DNA of 64,000 nucleotides from Gonapodya prolifera JEL478. Its lineage: Eukaryota > Monoblepharomycota > Monoblepharidomycetes > Monoblepharidales > Gonapodyaceae. The notes under the pieces were generated by a model that saw nothing but the letters and a program-made list of their open reading frames with translations, did not search any database and was not told the DNA's origin. A program made the translations under genes and the position numbers. This document shows positions 1 to 11,470 of this stretch, piece after piece (position 1 is the first letter of the stretch; each line of letters starts with the position of its first letter). The stretch is from positions 1-64,000 of the forward strand of contig KQ965873.1 of NCBI GenBank assembly GCA_001574975.1, read 5' to 3'.

Positions 1-160
1 GGTCCGAAGGGATTGGCGTTGTGGGCGCCGGTAGGCGTCGTGACCACAGTAGCCCTCGGAACCGGTCAATATATAGCACATGTACTAGACGAACAACAGA
101 GCTATTCCATACTCAAAACTAATCTTACCCTAACGACTAACTCCCGTAGTAACCCTACTA

Positions 161-277
161 CAAAGGAACCGGTGTCCTGAGAACGGCCTGGGCCTCACCC
201 AGGTTCTTTTTTCTAAAAATTTTTTGTTTTTGCAATGGACTGCGTGGTTGGGAACATCCCCCTCTGAACAGGATACT
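161..277 (+). repeat. direct repeat, copy 1, beside Crinkler gene
   Basis: About 115 bp that recurs in the same orientation at 2236-2345. Both copies share GAGAACGGCCTGGGCC, a T-rich stretch with TTCTTTTTTCTAAAA, and CATCCCCCTCTG or GATCCCCCTCTG near the end. By eye about 85 percent identical, with small indels. The pair brackets the Crinkler gene. It may be a shared 3' UTR/terminator module of duplicated genes or an element end; no inverted ends or coding mobile gene is visible. Confidence 0.75.
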
Positions 278-447
278 GAAATGCCCAAATGTCATGAGTA
301 ATGAGCCTATTGTCATGGAATGTATTTTTATTTCAGGTGATCCATATCATGTATTACACTTCAATCTTCCAGCAATCAATGCATTCACGAAAGCTCCACT
401 TTTCAAGCAGACAAGGTCTCTGGAAGATACAATGCCACCTAGCTTTT

Positions 448-2001
448 TTATCCATGGCTCTTTTGTTGCAAAGGTGTCGAGAGGGAGTTGGAACTATCCA
501 ATTCAAGTGCCCCCTTCTGCAAGAGTATATCAAAGGGTTCACAGTGATGGGATGGAAGTGCTTCTCTCATCATGTAGGTGAAAACCCTCATCCGCCTGCT
601 GTCATCATCCCCAAACAGGTGGTCAAAATAGTCACTCAGAGCTGTCTCAAATTCCTCTGAAGGCGGAAGTTCTAGAAACTTTTGTTCCATGAATACACTT
701 GGGAGGCCAGAGGGGAGAGGCTTTTGGGTCAGTCATAAGCTTGGTATTAACCACTATCTTGCAGTAGAAACTTGAAATAGTACACACCGGATCTGTTTTG
801 TCAAGGAGAGAAACCCGAGACAGTAGGCTCTCACTGTACTGAGCTACGACTTCCAACAAAGCAAGTGCTGTACCACATGTAATATCTGACCAAAACAGGC
901 ACATGTGTCCTCTTGGATCTTCACCTATCCAATAAAGTTGCCACTGGTCTCTAAGGCCCAACATTATAACGAATCCCAAAAGAGGCTTTGCGTTCTCATG
1001 AAAAAGGAGAAGATATGCCCTCCCCTGAAGATCTCCACTGGAAAATTGGTGTGGCTTCTTCACTTCCACAAACGCAAATCATACTTTTCAAGCGGAAAAG
1101 GTGATGTCTGGCTTTCCTTTCAGAGCGAGCTGTAGCAGAAGTAGTAGAGTTAGAAATTTGTTGACATATCAAATCGATCAGCAGTAAAACAAGAGATACC
1201 TTCATAATCCTTATTACATATAAGTTTCCCTCATGAGTGTCCTCAAAAGTGCAGTAGCGAGGGAGCAAAAGGTGTCTTCTGAACCACTCCATAACGCAGT
1301 CCATTTGTTGATGCTCAGTCTGGTTATCGTCCCACTTGAATAATTCCACCTGCCGATCTTTCAACTGTGAAAAGGTGTGAAAGTCTTCGGATTCCAGCTT
1401 GCACCCTCGAAATGAGATTGTACTCCAGGTGTGCAGCATGATCAAGCGAACTCACAGGATGTATCATCAGATTTAAGTGCTGGATTGCTTTTTGCATCAC
1501 TACAGGCAAGACTTTCAATGCCGCATATGAAGATACACTCTCCTCATTCTCTTCCCGTAATCTTTTCACTACTCGGTCGGCAACATCATCAGGCTCGATT
1601 CCAACCCTCTTCTGCAGAACACCTGGGATATGAATACCATACCATGATGAGATCAATCTTTAAGCAGAAGAAAGCACTGAGGCACCTTGCGGTCAACAGA
1701 CAACAACGTGGATGTGCTCTTCTGTGAGGACGTTGCAGAAATAAAAGTAGACTCTCTTGAAGGGCTCCATTAGGTCCTCTTCCTTCAATGTCTCTTCTTT
1801 GATGGAAGTTCTTGCGGTGTATGGCACGTTCACTTTCCAGAGGTTCAGGGTGGAGGCGTCTACACCAGAAAGCAAACAGGAGAGTTTTGCCTTGATGGCG
1901 TCCTTCAGAGAGTCCACCGATGCAGACTGTGGGACAGAAACTTCAAAGGCCACGTTTTCGTCAAGCAAGAGACATGCGAGGGTGATCGCGGCAGATGACA
2001 T
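448..2001 (-). CDS. Crinkler (CRN)-family protein
   Basis: Spliced minus-strand gene starting at the ATG at 2001. The first exon (about 95 residues) is a Crinkler-type N-terminal ubiquitin-like domain: a hydrophobic first strand (ITLACLL), then FEVSVPQSASVDSLKDAI, an LNLWKV box and an EEHIHVVV end. Later segments in other minus-strand frames (1656-1324, 1445-1199, 1069-647, 690-448) continue the protein. One near 1070-950 has the VKKP...QGRAYLLLF look of the restriction-nuclease-like fold in Crinkler C-termini. In other organisms Crinklers act as secreted effectors or intracellular nuclear proteins; no signal peptide is visible here. Exon borders beyond the first exon are approximate (one likely intron is 1200-1130), and I cannot exclude that the gene is damaged. 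Direct repeats flank it on both sides. Confidence 0.7.
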
Positions 2002-2235
2002 GCTGCAATTTCGTCAGTGTCCAAGTATTTACCCGACATTCCAAATGGCCATGCGTTGAAATATTCTGCCGAACATCCATTGTCATTAACCACATAAACA
2101 AAAGTATTTTGATAAGCTATTAGTTCATCCTATTATTTCCGTTCTTCGCCTTCGACTCAATCATATTTCTGTGCGCCGGCTACATTTCGAACACCACGGA
2201 CGAGGGATGGAGGGGATGATGGGCCAAACAAGGAA

Positions 2236-2345
2236 AAACAAGGAAACCAGTGTCATGAGAACGGCCTGGGCCTTGTCGGGTTCTTTTTTCTAAAATTTTT
2301 TATTTTTGCGATGGACCACGTGCTTGGCCTGATCCCCCTCTGATC
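2236..2345 (+). repeat. direct repeat, copy 2, beside Crinkler gene
   Basis: Second copy of the repeat at 161-277, in the same orientation, about 235 bp upstream of the Crinkler start codon. It differs by scattered substitutions and a 3-nt gap. Confidence 0.75.
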
Positions 2346-3315
2346 AGCGCAGCGAAGCTCGCGACAGCCCGGTCAGTGATAGCGTGAGAGATCAGCTGGG
2401 AATACTGGGTGCTGTAGTTTCTTTAAAAAATAATGGTAGTGCTTTTTCTTCCCTTTTGATTGTGTTCCGATGTGACGTACGCATGCCATTTTGTAATACA
2501 ATGGCTTGGGGAACGGTGTGTTTTCGTTCCCGTCAACATCTTTACAGTTGCTCCCAACTATTGATCCCACTGGAATTAAGATTTTTCAACATCAGGCGAT
2601 GACGAACCAAATAGAAAATCGTAAATCGCTTGTCCTTGCGTTCATTTTTACGGCGCTTGTTGCCTTTCCCCGCCTCCCCTTCGACTCAACCTGACGCAAA
2701 CAGATCGACGGGTCGTCGCACATTCGGCTCATTTCTTTTCCCCCTGCCAAACTTTCGCGCCCATGCCTGCAGCATGAAATGCCAGTCTGAAGAGTTATGA
2801 CTTCTTGTACTTTTGAGGCTGTGCTTTGCTGTCTCACAGACCCACTGAACCCACCCAGCACTGGAATTCCTGGCAGCTCGCAGGGAAACATCGTGTGTTA
2901 GCCCCTCAGAACCACACACTGTTTCTGCGATATAAAGCACAAGACCAAACGCTATTTGTGCTTGGTTTTTCAGTGAGAGTGCAGTCAGATCCTCCTGAGA
3001 AGTGAGTTTGAATAATTTTGACGGTCCGGCAATGTCTTTCTACTGTTAAATTTGTGAAAGAAGGAAAAAGCTGTGGGTGGGTGCCACCATCGGGCGTCCG
3101 CAGCACCGCCCCGAGAGAGTGGCTGGATAGGTGAAGACACTACTTGCTAAGGAAAGCGACGGACGGGCGACGACGGAGAACGATCAGAGAGAAGAGCAAC
3201 CGATCAGACGGAAATAGAGACTAGGGAAGGAAAAGAGCGAGAAATAGGCGGCGGAAGGACAGGAGAGGAAACCGATACTTCAGGTACCAACGACGTGGAC
3301 GGCGAGACAGCGACG
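2346..3315. other. intergenic region, no supported gene
   Basis: Only short reading frames without recognisable domains. The last 250 bp are purine-rich (GAGA-like) leading into the F-box gene, which suits a 5' UTR or promoter. Confidence 0.5.
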
Positions 3316-6300
3316 ATGCTGGGCCAGAGGAAGGACACAGTCGGCGTGGACGAGTGGAATCCGTGGGCGAGCGATGCGGCGGAGAGGGGCAGCGCGAGCG
3401 GGAGTGGGAGTGGGATGGGTGTAGGAGTGGTCGTGGGAGAGAGTACCACGGCGGGACAGGAAACTCGCCATCAGCGGCCGGCGGCGACACTGCTGCCGCT
3501 TCCCCTGCCACCGCCAGTGTCGCAGCCCACGAACTCCATTCTCCCGCTCCTCTCCACCCACCCGTGCCCACCGCCCACCCATCCGCGCACCCGCACACCT
3601 CCAACGCTCCTCTCGCTCCCGCACGACTGTCTTTCCCTCATTCTCGACTCTCTCGCCTCCCCGCTCTCGGCCGCGACGCTCGCGTCCTCGTGTCGGTCAA
3701 TGTACGTCGCGGTGGCAGCCGACGCCTCTTACTGGCGCAGAGTCTGCAGAGCCGTGGAGGGTGTCGGCGACACGCTTGACCCGTGGGCTGCCTTGCCTGC
3801 TCTCCCTACCTCGCCCATTTCTCCCACCCTGGCCCTCGCTTCCTTTCCTTCCCCAACACTCACCCACCCTCCGCAACACCAACTACCCCCGCTCGCTCCA
3901 TCGTGGTTCTATCTGCTCTACCTCCGCCTCCTCCTCCCCCTGCACCCTCTCCTCGGGTTACATTTGTCCGACACACCGGTCCTGGGCTCTCTCCTACTGG
4001 TCCGTCTTCTCATTCGGCCAAACCCCAACCTCCCCACCCCCACCTCCTCCCACCCGCGCCCGCCAACCCCCCAGGACATTCCCTACATCGCCGCATACTC
4101 GGCATCTGTCCGTAACGACGCCAAAATCGGCATCCAGGTTGTCGGCCAGGTCCTCTGCGGCGGCGACGGCGTCCCCCTGTTCGCGTCACGCCGGCAAGAG
4201 GCGATGGACGCCCTTGCCAACCCCTTCGCACCTGCTCCTGCTACCCCTCCCGCAGCACCAGGTACGGGCGTCTTATCGTCCCTTCCAGCCAGCATCACTG
4301 GAGGGGCAGGAGCACAGCCAGCTCAGACAGGACCAGGACCTCTTCCTCCTACCGTTGGGGGACCTCTTTCGCCCACCACCCCCACCACCACCCTGACCAC
4401 ACCACCCACCCCCATAATTCCCCCTCACACGCGGCCCATCACGCTCAACCACTTTTCCCCCACACTCCACCTCACCCCCGCGTGGTCGGCCATCTTCGTC
4501 CCGCACTCGCCCATCTCGTCCTCCCTTTCGTCAACACCCTCAGAGCACCACGCAAACACGGTATGGGAAGCGCGCAACCTGCCCCCACCGCGCCCACCCC
4601 CGATCCCGCACCAAGGCGTGGAGGGCGTGCAGTGGTGGGAAGGCGGCGGCGGGCAGGTCGTCGTCTTGTGTGCCCGCCCGCGGTGTGTCGCCGTCGCCAA
4701 GGGCGTTGACGCGGCGGCGGCGGGGGTGGATGGGGGTGTCGGTAGTGCTGCGCCGGTGGGTGGCGCTGTTGGTGTTGGGGCGGGAGTGGACTTGATGTCG
4801 ACCCCAGTCCCGGAGGTCGTGACGCCGCAATCTCATACCACCGCCACGACGGTCCCGCAAAAGGGGTGCGTGGCGAGGGTGGAGCGGTTCGGCGACTTGT
4901 TTGGAAGTGCCGGTGTTGTGCGGGGTGCTGGTGAGTCTTTGTGTGGCGGTTGCACCTCTTCTTTTTTCCATTGGCAGACACTCACCACCACACCACACCC
5001 AGCAACCGACCTCTACAACCGCAACTACTGCGCCTCCTCGTCCCACTTCTCCGTGCGCTGTCCGGCGGGGTGCGAGGAATACGCCGTGACCGTCGTGCCC
5101 CGGCGCTTGGGTGGGGGTCTGGGAGGGCAGGACAACGAGGAGGAGGATGAAGTTGACGACAGCGGCAGCGGGAGCGGGAGCGAAGACGAGACCGATGACG
5201 AGAGCGGCGATAGCGGAGAGGACGCGCGCAGAGATGCAAGAGACACCGGCGCGAGGAGACGCGGTGGGCTGTTTGGGTGGTTCAGGAGGGGTGCTGCGCG
5301 GGAGGGTGCGCCGGGAGTGGGTGCAGCGTCGGTTCCACAGGGGACGGGATATGGAACTCAGGTCCAGCCGCAAGCGTCGTTCGCGTCGTTTCCGCCCTCA
5401 TCGGGTGCGTTTCCGGCCCCATTCCACGGACAAGCCCCACCCGCCACATCCGCATTTCCCGCACCCCCACCCGAACTGCGCGGCACGTCGCGCGATCCGA
5501 CTTTGTCAAGGGAGGAAAGGGAGCGGCTACGTATTGCGGAACGGGATGCCGAACGGAGACGGGTCGAAGGCGGCAGTGGAAGCGTGGGTGGAGGGAATGC
5601 TGATGCGGGGAAGAGTGCAGGTTGGAAGTGGTTCCGGCGGAGCCAACCTGCCGCACAACCAGCGGCACCCGCACCTGCAGCGTCCAAATTTACCCCGCCC
5701 GCCACCCCTTCCAACCCCGCGCAAGCGCCTGCTCCCCCGCCCGGTCGAACTCTCGGCGCCACCCCTCGTGACGCCACGGGTCTAGCAGCCCGCATGAGAG
5801 GCGAACGCCGCGTGGAGCGGGACCAAGAGCGCGAATTGAGGGAGCAGCTGGCGATCAGCGGGGGTGTTGGAACAGGGATGGGCGATGGCGCTGGTGGAGG
5901 TTGGTGGTGGCGACGAGGTGGGAAGGGTGGAGAAGCTCGTGGGAATGGCAACGCGAACGGGAACACAAGGGCGAAGGGGAAGGAAGTCGTGCGTTGGACA
6001 CCTGATGACAGTGATAATGATGATGGTGGGACGGATGCCGATTCGAGTGGGTCCGACTCTGAGTCTGAGGTGGAGGAGGAGCAGGTGCGGGGGAAGGATT
6101 GCCGGAAGGAGGAGAAGGAGGAGGAGGACCAGTGGGTTTGGGCCGTTCCGTCGCCCTCGCCAGTGTCCTCTACGTCTGGAGCCGTCGGAAGTGCAGCAGG
6201 CTCGTCTTCGGGTGCGGGCCCGAGTGGGATAGTAGGAATTGCGTCTTCGAGCACACTCCGGGTGGGTGCCGCTGCCGGACCCGCACCTCCAGTACGGAGG

Positions 6301-7449
6301 GAGGTGCCCGTGGAGATCCCGGTTTTGCCGCCACCACCGCCTGGTGGTGTGGCTGGGTCCGTCAAAGCGGGACCACCACCGGCTCAAATGCAGGCAAAGG
6401 GTGGCGTTGTGGGCGGGTTGGAAACTCTCAGTGGACGAGGTGGTCCGGTCGGGCAGGTCAATGGAACAACGGCGCCGGTTTTGGGAACGCAGTCGCAAAA
6501 GCCAGCAGAGGACCCCGAGGCCGTCAAGCGCAGAGAGGATCTCAGGAGAGCAGCGGCGGAGGCTGCAGCGAGGCGCATGAAGACCGTGGGTGCGGTGGAC
6601 GGTGGGAAGGTTGGAGGAGTGGCTCAGACGCCATCGACAACCGTCCAGGTTCCAGGCGCTGGATTTGCGGACTTTGCCCGTTTCGCACCGCCACGAACGC
6701 CCATGCCCGTGCCGTCGCTTTCTCCGTCCCCTTCGGCGCCACCAGCAACGCGCTCCTCGCCCCTTCCTGCATCTATCTCGCCCCGACCGTCTTTGGTAGG
6801 TCCACCTACGACCGCTCCCACACACACCAGATTCTCGCCGCAAGTCCCGTCGGGGCTGCTGATCGATGTCGGGGACGCGGGGTCTGACGGATCTCGCTCT
6901 GGCACGCCGTCAACCCCGGCAGCATCGGGACCGCCATCACCGACCACTGTGTCGTTCCCAGCGCGGTACTTCCGGCTTCGTGTACCCCATGACGATCCCC
7001 CGGCCCCGATCCTGCGCCGGTTCGCGAGACTCCGTGCTGCTGCCATGGCAGCGGAGCCCTACCCGCGCAACCCACCCGTGCCAGGTCCTGACTCCCCGCA
7101 CTGGCACCCAAGTCTTCTTTCTGGAGTGTGGGTGTCAACCTCGCGCCGTCGCGACCCTGGGTTCGTGTACGTCCGTGCAGTTGAAAGTGGGCGCGAAGTG
7201 TGGGCGTTCAAATTGACGGGAAACAACAATGTGCCAAGGGGAAAGTTGAGCTGGAGGGCGTTTGTGGACGACGATGGGATCGGTGCGCCGAGCATGGGAG
7301 TTGAGGATGAGGTGGAGGAGGATGCGGAGACACCGTGGGGATTGACTGGGGGTGCACCGATAAATAGGATCGTGGGGACCGTGGGAGGGAGTACGGCGGT
7401 GTCGTGGATCAATGTGCCTGGGGTGGTGAGACGGTATGTGGTGAGTTGA
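3316..7449 (+). CDS. FBXO31-like F-box protein
   Basis: A single open frame of 1377 codons from the ATG at 3316. An F-box-like helix set lies at about residues 95-145 (LLSLPHDCLSLILDSL ... SSCRSMY ... YWRRVC), which would bind Skp1 in an SCF ubiquitin ligase. The C-terminus has the FBXO31-type signature around LSGVWVS, followed by VWAFKLTGNNNVPRGKLSW, matching the TG-x-x-N-[IV]-P-x-G core known from FBXO31. A cysteine-rich patch (YNRNYCASSSHF, CPAGCEEY) lies near residues 570-595. Between these lies a very long, low-complexity Pro/Gly/Ser and charged region, probably disordered, so the protein is far longer than vertebrate FBXO31. A 47-nt intron-like stretch (4931-4977, GTGAGT...CAG) sits in the frame; removing it breaks the frame, so I keep it as coding. 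The substrate cannot be told from sequence. Confidence 0.75.
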   Translation: MLGQRKDTVGVDEWNPWASDAAERGSASGSGSGMGVGVVVGESTTAGQETRHQRPAATLLPLPLPPPVSQPTNSILPLLSTHPCPPPTHPRTRTPPTLLSLPHDCLSLILDSLASPLSAATLASSCRSMYVAVAADASYWRRVCRAVEGVGDTLDPWAALPALPTSPISPTLALASFPSPTLTHPPQHQLPPLAPSWFYLLYLRLLLPLHPLLGLHLSDTPVLGSLLLVRLLIRPNPNLPTPTSSHPRPPTPQDIPYIAAYSASVRNDAKIGIQVVGQVLCGGDGVPLFASRRQEAMDALANPFAPAPATPPAAPGTGVLSSLPASITGGAGAQPAQTGPGPLPPTVGGPLSPTTPTTTLTTPPTPIIPPHTRPITLNHFSPTLHLTPAWSAIFVPHSPISSSLSSTPSEHHANTVWEARNLPPPRPPPIPHQGVEGVQWWEGGGGQVVVLCARPRCVAVAKGVDAAAAGVDGGVGSAAPVGGAVGVGAGVDLMSTPVPEVVTPQSHTTATTVPQKGCVARVERFGDLFGSAGVVRGAGESLCGGCTSSFFHWQTLTTTPHPATDLYNRNYCASSSHFSVRCPAGCEEYAVTVVPRRLGGGLGGQDNEEEDEVDDSGSGSGSEDETDDESGDSGEDARRDARDTGARRRGGLFGWFRRGAAREGAPGVGAASVPQGTGYGTQVQPQASFASFPPSSGAFPAPFHGQAPPATSAFPAPPPELRGTSRDPTLSREERERLRIAERDAERRRVEGGSGSVGGGNADAGKSAGWKWFRRSQPAAQPAAPAPAASKFTPPATPSNPAQAPAPPPGRTLGATPRDATGLAARMRGERRVERDQERELREQLAISGGVGTGMGDGAGGGWWWRRGGKGGEARGNGNANGNTRAKGKEVVRWTPDDSDNDDGGTDADSSGSDSESEVEEEQVRGKDCRKEEKEEEDQWVWAVPSPSPVSSTSGAVGSAAGSSSGAGPSGIVGIASSSTLRVGAAAGPAPPVRREVPVEIPVLPPPPPGGVAGSVKAGPPPAQMQAKGGVVGGLETLSGRGGPVGQVNGTTAPVLGTQSQKPAEDPEAVKRREDLRRAAAEAAARRMKTVGAVDGGKVGGVAQTPSTTVQVPGAGFADFARFAPPRTPMPVPSLSPSPSAPPATRSSPLPASISPRPSLVGPPTTAPTHTRFSPQVPSGLLIDVGDAGSDGSRSGTPSTPAASGPPSPTTVSFPARYFRLRVPHDDPPAPILRRFARLRAAAMAAEPYPRNPPVPGPDSPHWHPSLLSGVWVSTSRRRDPGFVYVRAVESGREVWAFKLTGNNNVPRGKLSWRAFVDDDGIGAPSMGVEDEVEEDAETPWGLTGGAPINRIVGTVGGSTAVSWINVPGVVRRYVVS

Positions 7450-8581
7450 AGTACTGGTGGTGGGCAAGACCATCGATGGGTCACTTACGTTTGTCCATGT
7501 CAGTGCAAGAAGCAGTTCGCTCACCCGGGGTATAAGAATCCCTCCTTCTCGGACGGCGAGCGTGAGTTCTTGTCGGTGGTTGGTCATTTTTGTAGGACCA
7601 ATTTAACAATATCTCCCGATGCAGTGCTAGTGATATCCAATGACGAGCTTTGCGTTTATTCGTACAAACATCATCATATTACGCGGTATATGAGAATGCC
7701 TGAAGCGTAGGACGACAGTTGGGTTTGGTTTGTTGGTGGACTAAAGTTAGTGCCTTTGCGCGGCATCGATTTGGAAACATCATAGTACAAACGTTTACAT
7801 ACAGAAAGGAATATATCTATTGCAGAAATGGCGAGTCGTTTGTATGAAGCTTTACAAAACGTCAGTCATCTTTCCACAAAGGACATGTCTGAAGGACCTT
7901 GCAGTCCAGATTCCAGAATGGTTCCCAAGCTTATTCACTTTAAACTGCATATACCCACGAGAAGAGAACGCGTTCGGGGGATTTGGTGTCCACCTTGCGC
8001 AGCAATGGGCGATGCTCTTTGATTCATCGCCTGCTAAGAATTTGACGATTGCGGGCTCGTACTGGGGTTGCAATCCTGACACTCGTGCACCCCTTGGGGA
8101 TCAAAGTAGGGCTTTCGCTGTGGATGTGGAATCACATTGTGCAGGTGCTGGGATATAAGTTCGGTGGTCCACTTTATTTGAAGTGTGTTTCGACCTACCT
8201 TGACCACACTACGCTCGTTATCTCACGACGATGCCAAAACTTTGAGGCAATCTTTCGCCTAACCCTTAAAACTACTGTAAATAGAATTAAACTATGATTG
8301 GGAAGAAATTATTTGTGAGGCATGTCGTATGCCCACGTTGATGTGCCATTGGATGAACACCTCCTTCCAGCGTAAGCGAGCCAGAAGCGCTTGCATTACA
8401 TAAGTGAACTTTTCTCTACATCATTATGGTTGCCCTCCGTCTCCCGAAAGAGCCTACACTTCTCCCGAAACTGACTTATCAACACCCCTCGGCGGGGACG
8501 CAGTCGTTTCTTTCATTCCACCTAAAAGGGAGCGGTTTTCTTTGGAGCATAATTGTGTAGGGCATAAATTATGTGGGTGCA
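7450..8581. other. intergenic region, no supported gene
   Basis: Contains only short frames on both strands with no domain or codon-use support. It includes the 3' regions of the convergent neighbours (F-box gene on plus, Cache receptor on minus). Confidence 0.5.
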
Positions 8582-10963
8582 TCAATTATTCTTGCACTCA
8601 CGCTTCAAGGCAGTTGCGAACTGTTTGAGCATCTCGTAAAAGTATTCTTGATTGCGCTGAACCTCTGTTAGCACGGACCTATTGTTCTCGAGAGAACCGT
8701 TGCTGATGGCACTAAAGTCGAATTTGGTGGCCTTTCGCATCGCCTGCAAAACTGTATCGGGGGTGTTTCAAAATGAGGTGAGTTTGATGTACCGGTTCCC
8801 AGAAACTCGATCAGTTTTGTCAACGCGAAATACCACCAAACTTGGTGACGTACTTATATTCAGGGGTCTCGAAATGAACAACCATACGAATATTGCAGAT
8901 GAGGTTGCAATAAACACAATAAGAGCACATGCTGGCAGCGCAGACAGCGTGGGTCTTCCGGATCGTCCACTCTCTGTTACCAACTTTGACTCACCTGACA
9001 AAATTACAATCAGAGTAGATCTGCGCACACTGTCATTCAGTTTTTGAGACGAATTGATGGTGTCACCAAGGTAATCCTCCTCTGGGCTAAAATGAGTTTT
9101 GGCGCTCACGATGACCAGACGTTTGGGACTCAACAAAAAGCAAAGACACTTACGCTCCAGAAACAATAGTGTACTTGCACCCCCAGATTGTCGTGCTCGA
9201 GACCTGGAACATGAAGCCTCCAGAGCGCCACTGCGTGTCTGAAAAATTGGACTTGAGGTCCTGCCCTGCGTATTCATATACAACCCGGCTCGTGTAGTTG
9301 ACGAGGGGAAAATTGTCGGAGGAGAACGAAAAAATGCTTCGAAGGGCACCATTAGAGATGAGGATCTAGAGTATTTTTGGTTCAGTTTCTGAACATATCA
9401 CTTCGCGAATGTTCGGACAACTCCACCTCTTTCCTCAGAGTTGAATTGTTTGCCAGGCCTGTCATGGCAATAATGTTTGCACGCGAATCCATTATGTATA
9501 TGACAGAGTTCAAGGTCGCTGACGCCTTGATCTCGTCCAGAACCTGGCATAAATTATTGATACTGAATTGCACGATGGAGAAGGCAACCTCAGTGCCTTG
9601 GGGATCATAGATTGACATGACCATCATCTGACGAACGACTCCCACATCAAGACTGGCACCATCTACGGCGGGATCTCCAAGGGAAGCCGTGCCAATGGTA
9701 AGGTTACGTTTGTTGCGGTTCTGTGCTGCAATATCCATATTTGGGATCTGTGCATTGTGAACATTTGCATAGATACTTGAAGATTGAACTACGAAAGTCA
9801 TGAGAGTCAAAATTCACCGAGAAAGCTGGAGACATTCCTGTATAGTTGGCTCCAGATCCCAACCATGGGAAGAAGAGTAACTTTTTTTGCGTGTCCCGGA
9901 AAGGGCAGAACCGTGCACACGTGATGTTCGCGGTGATATAGCTGAACAAGTATCCACCTGATGGTGCTGGGTTGATCCCAAAAGAGGTTGGCGGGTCGTA
10001 AAGAGTCACCCCAGAAACAAGCATATTGCCTCCATCGTAATCTTGTAAGGAACTCTGTGTTTTGTGCAAGTATTTTGTACTCACTTCCCATTCCAACTGT
10101 TGTAACAGCACTCCTCAAGAAGGGAACAAGTTGACTAGGGAGGTCAAAGTTTTTAAATGTGGGGTTGTTTTGTAGAATCGACAGATTGGGGGACTTGAGT
10201 TACAGGACTACGACTCACTCCAGGTCGTTGTATTGCACAAGCCCTGTGTGGATCACTTCAGCCGTGGTTTGAAGAAAGACAAAAGCCTTGATGCTCCCAG
10301 TGTTGTCAATTCCCCCTGAACATTGAGGTCAGCTCGTATGCTTACCGTCTGAACGTATTTCTCTATTCCAAAACCAATTGCGACATCGCACTAGCAGATC
10401 AAACGATGTTGTTAAAGTTGACTCACCAATCTTTCCAACAATAATGGTGCTGGCGTCTCTTTGATTTTGTCGGGCCAATGATGAGATGTCTTCCGTTGCT
10501 GAAGTAGATGTGACCCTCAGATGAGAACAAGTGGAAAGGTTCTACCCATATGGAGAGTTTTGTACCTTGACTTTTGGCGCTCTCAATGCTCTGGAAATTT
10601 GTTGTCGTGCCTATTTCACAAAAAAATTTGCTCGGATCGAGGAACATATCGTCAAACGCACTTACCAATCGTGATCGTGATCGCTGCCACGAGTAGAATA
10701 CTTATGAGACAGAAATATGTTTGATGATTGCGTAAGAATAGTCTTGGTACGACTCCATGGGAATCAACACACGAGCAACCATTCACTTACCTGATTAGAA
10801 CGAGCAGAATGATCACAGTCCTCACGCCCAATGTAAGCTTTGACTTGTTCGGTAGAGCGCTGGATTCAGTTGGCTTCTGTGAAGCGTCGACACCAGGATC
10901 ATGAGACGCCCGTGACGATTGCGCATCCGTAGTACTCTTTTGTGTCGATAATCTTGAGGACAT
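8582..10963 (-). CDS. membrane receptor with Cache-like sensor region
   Basis: Multi-exon minus-strand gene, ATG at 10963 and stop at 8582-8584. The first exons encode a short Ser/Thr-rich cytoplasmic tail, then one hydrophobic helix (LGVRTVIILLVLI continuing into SILLVAAITITIG across an intron). A long extracellular region follows, with stretches typical of chytrid Cache/dCache sensors (FVFLQTTAEVIHTGLVQY; GDPAVDGASLDVGVVRQ; VIYIMDSRANIIAMT). A second hydrophobic helix (ACALIVFIATSSAIFVWLFI) and a short cytoplasmic end (SNGSLENNRSVLTEVQ) follow. About ten introns, 50-130 nt each, keep frame where checked. The extracellular sensor flanked by two membrane helices is as in chemosensory receptors and cyclases, but no kinase, cyclase or other output domain follows before the stop. 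It could signal through a partner or be truncated. Confidence 0.65.
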
Positions 10964-11470
10964 TCGATCTAGGAGTAAGATGCGTCAATCAGGCAGCACG
11001 GACCGGGGTATCTTCGCCAAAGTCCAAAGCAACACCCCGACGAGGTCCTCACCACGCTTCAGTTGCATTGCTTCTTTGGCAGAACTTACATGTCTACGGA
11101 AACAACTTCTAACCGCATTCGGCGTCCTCGGAGGCCAGAAAGTTCCCCTTGGAAGCCTAACCTCCACTCAGAAGCCATGAAACTGCGCACATTTGCAGGT
11201 CTATTGGTATTTGCAATATCGCTCGCGTTTGTGCTAATCAGATTCGATCAAATACGCATTTGGAGGTTGTTAGAAAGCTGAAAAAGCATGCAATATATTG
11301 CTCCAGAAGATTGGGTGCGGAAGAAGAGCTGCAACAGGGGAGCTCTCTCTGGTTTGTTGTCAACGTGGATGGAGCTCCTTGTTGTTGGCGGGTTTGTGTA
11401 CAGTGCCATGGAATTCTAATCAAATGTATAGTTGAAATTATTCTGGACCTTCCGCCAGCAACCACTCCAA
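10964..11470. other. divergent intergenic region
   Basis: Shared upstream region of the Cache receptor (minus) and the CEP19-like gene (plus). Short frames only; no clear TATA box. Confidence 0.4.

Noticed and set aside
161-2345. LTR-type element with the two direct repeats as LTRs
   Set aside because: Only a Crinkler gene lies inside; no reverse transcriptase, integrase, primer site or TG...CA ends.
4931-4977. Intron in the FBXO31-like gene
   Set aside because: Good splice signals, but removing 47 nt breaks a frame that stays open for another 2.4 kb.
5358-6365. Long minus-strand frame opposite the FBXO31-like gene
   Set aside because: Antisense shadow typical of GC-rich, Pro/Gly-rich coding DNA; no domain.
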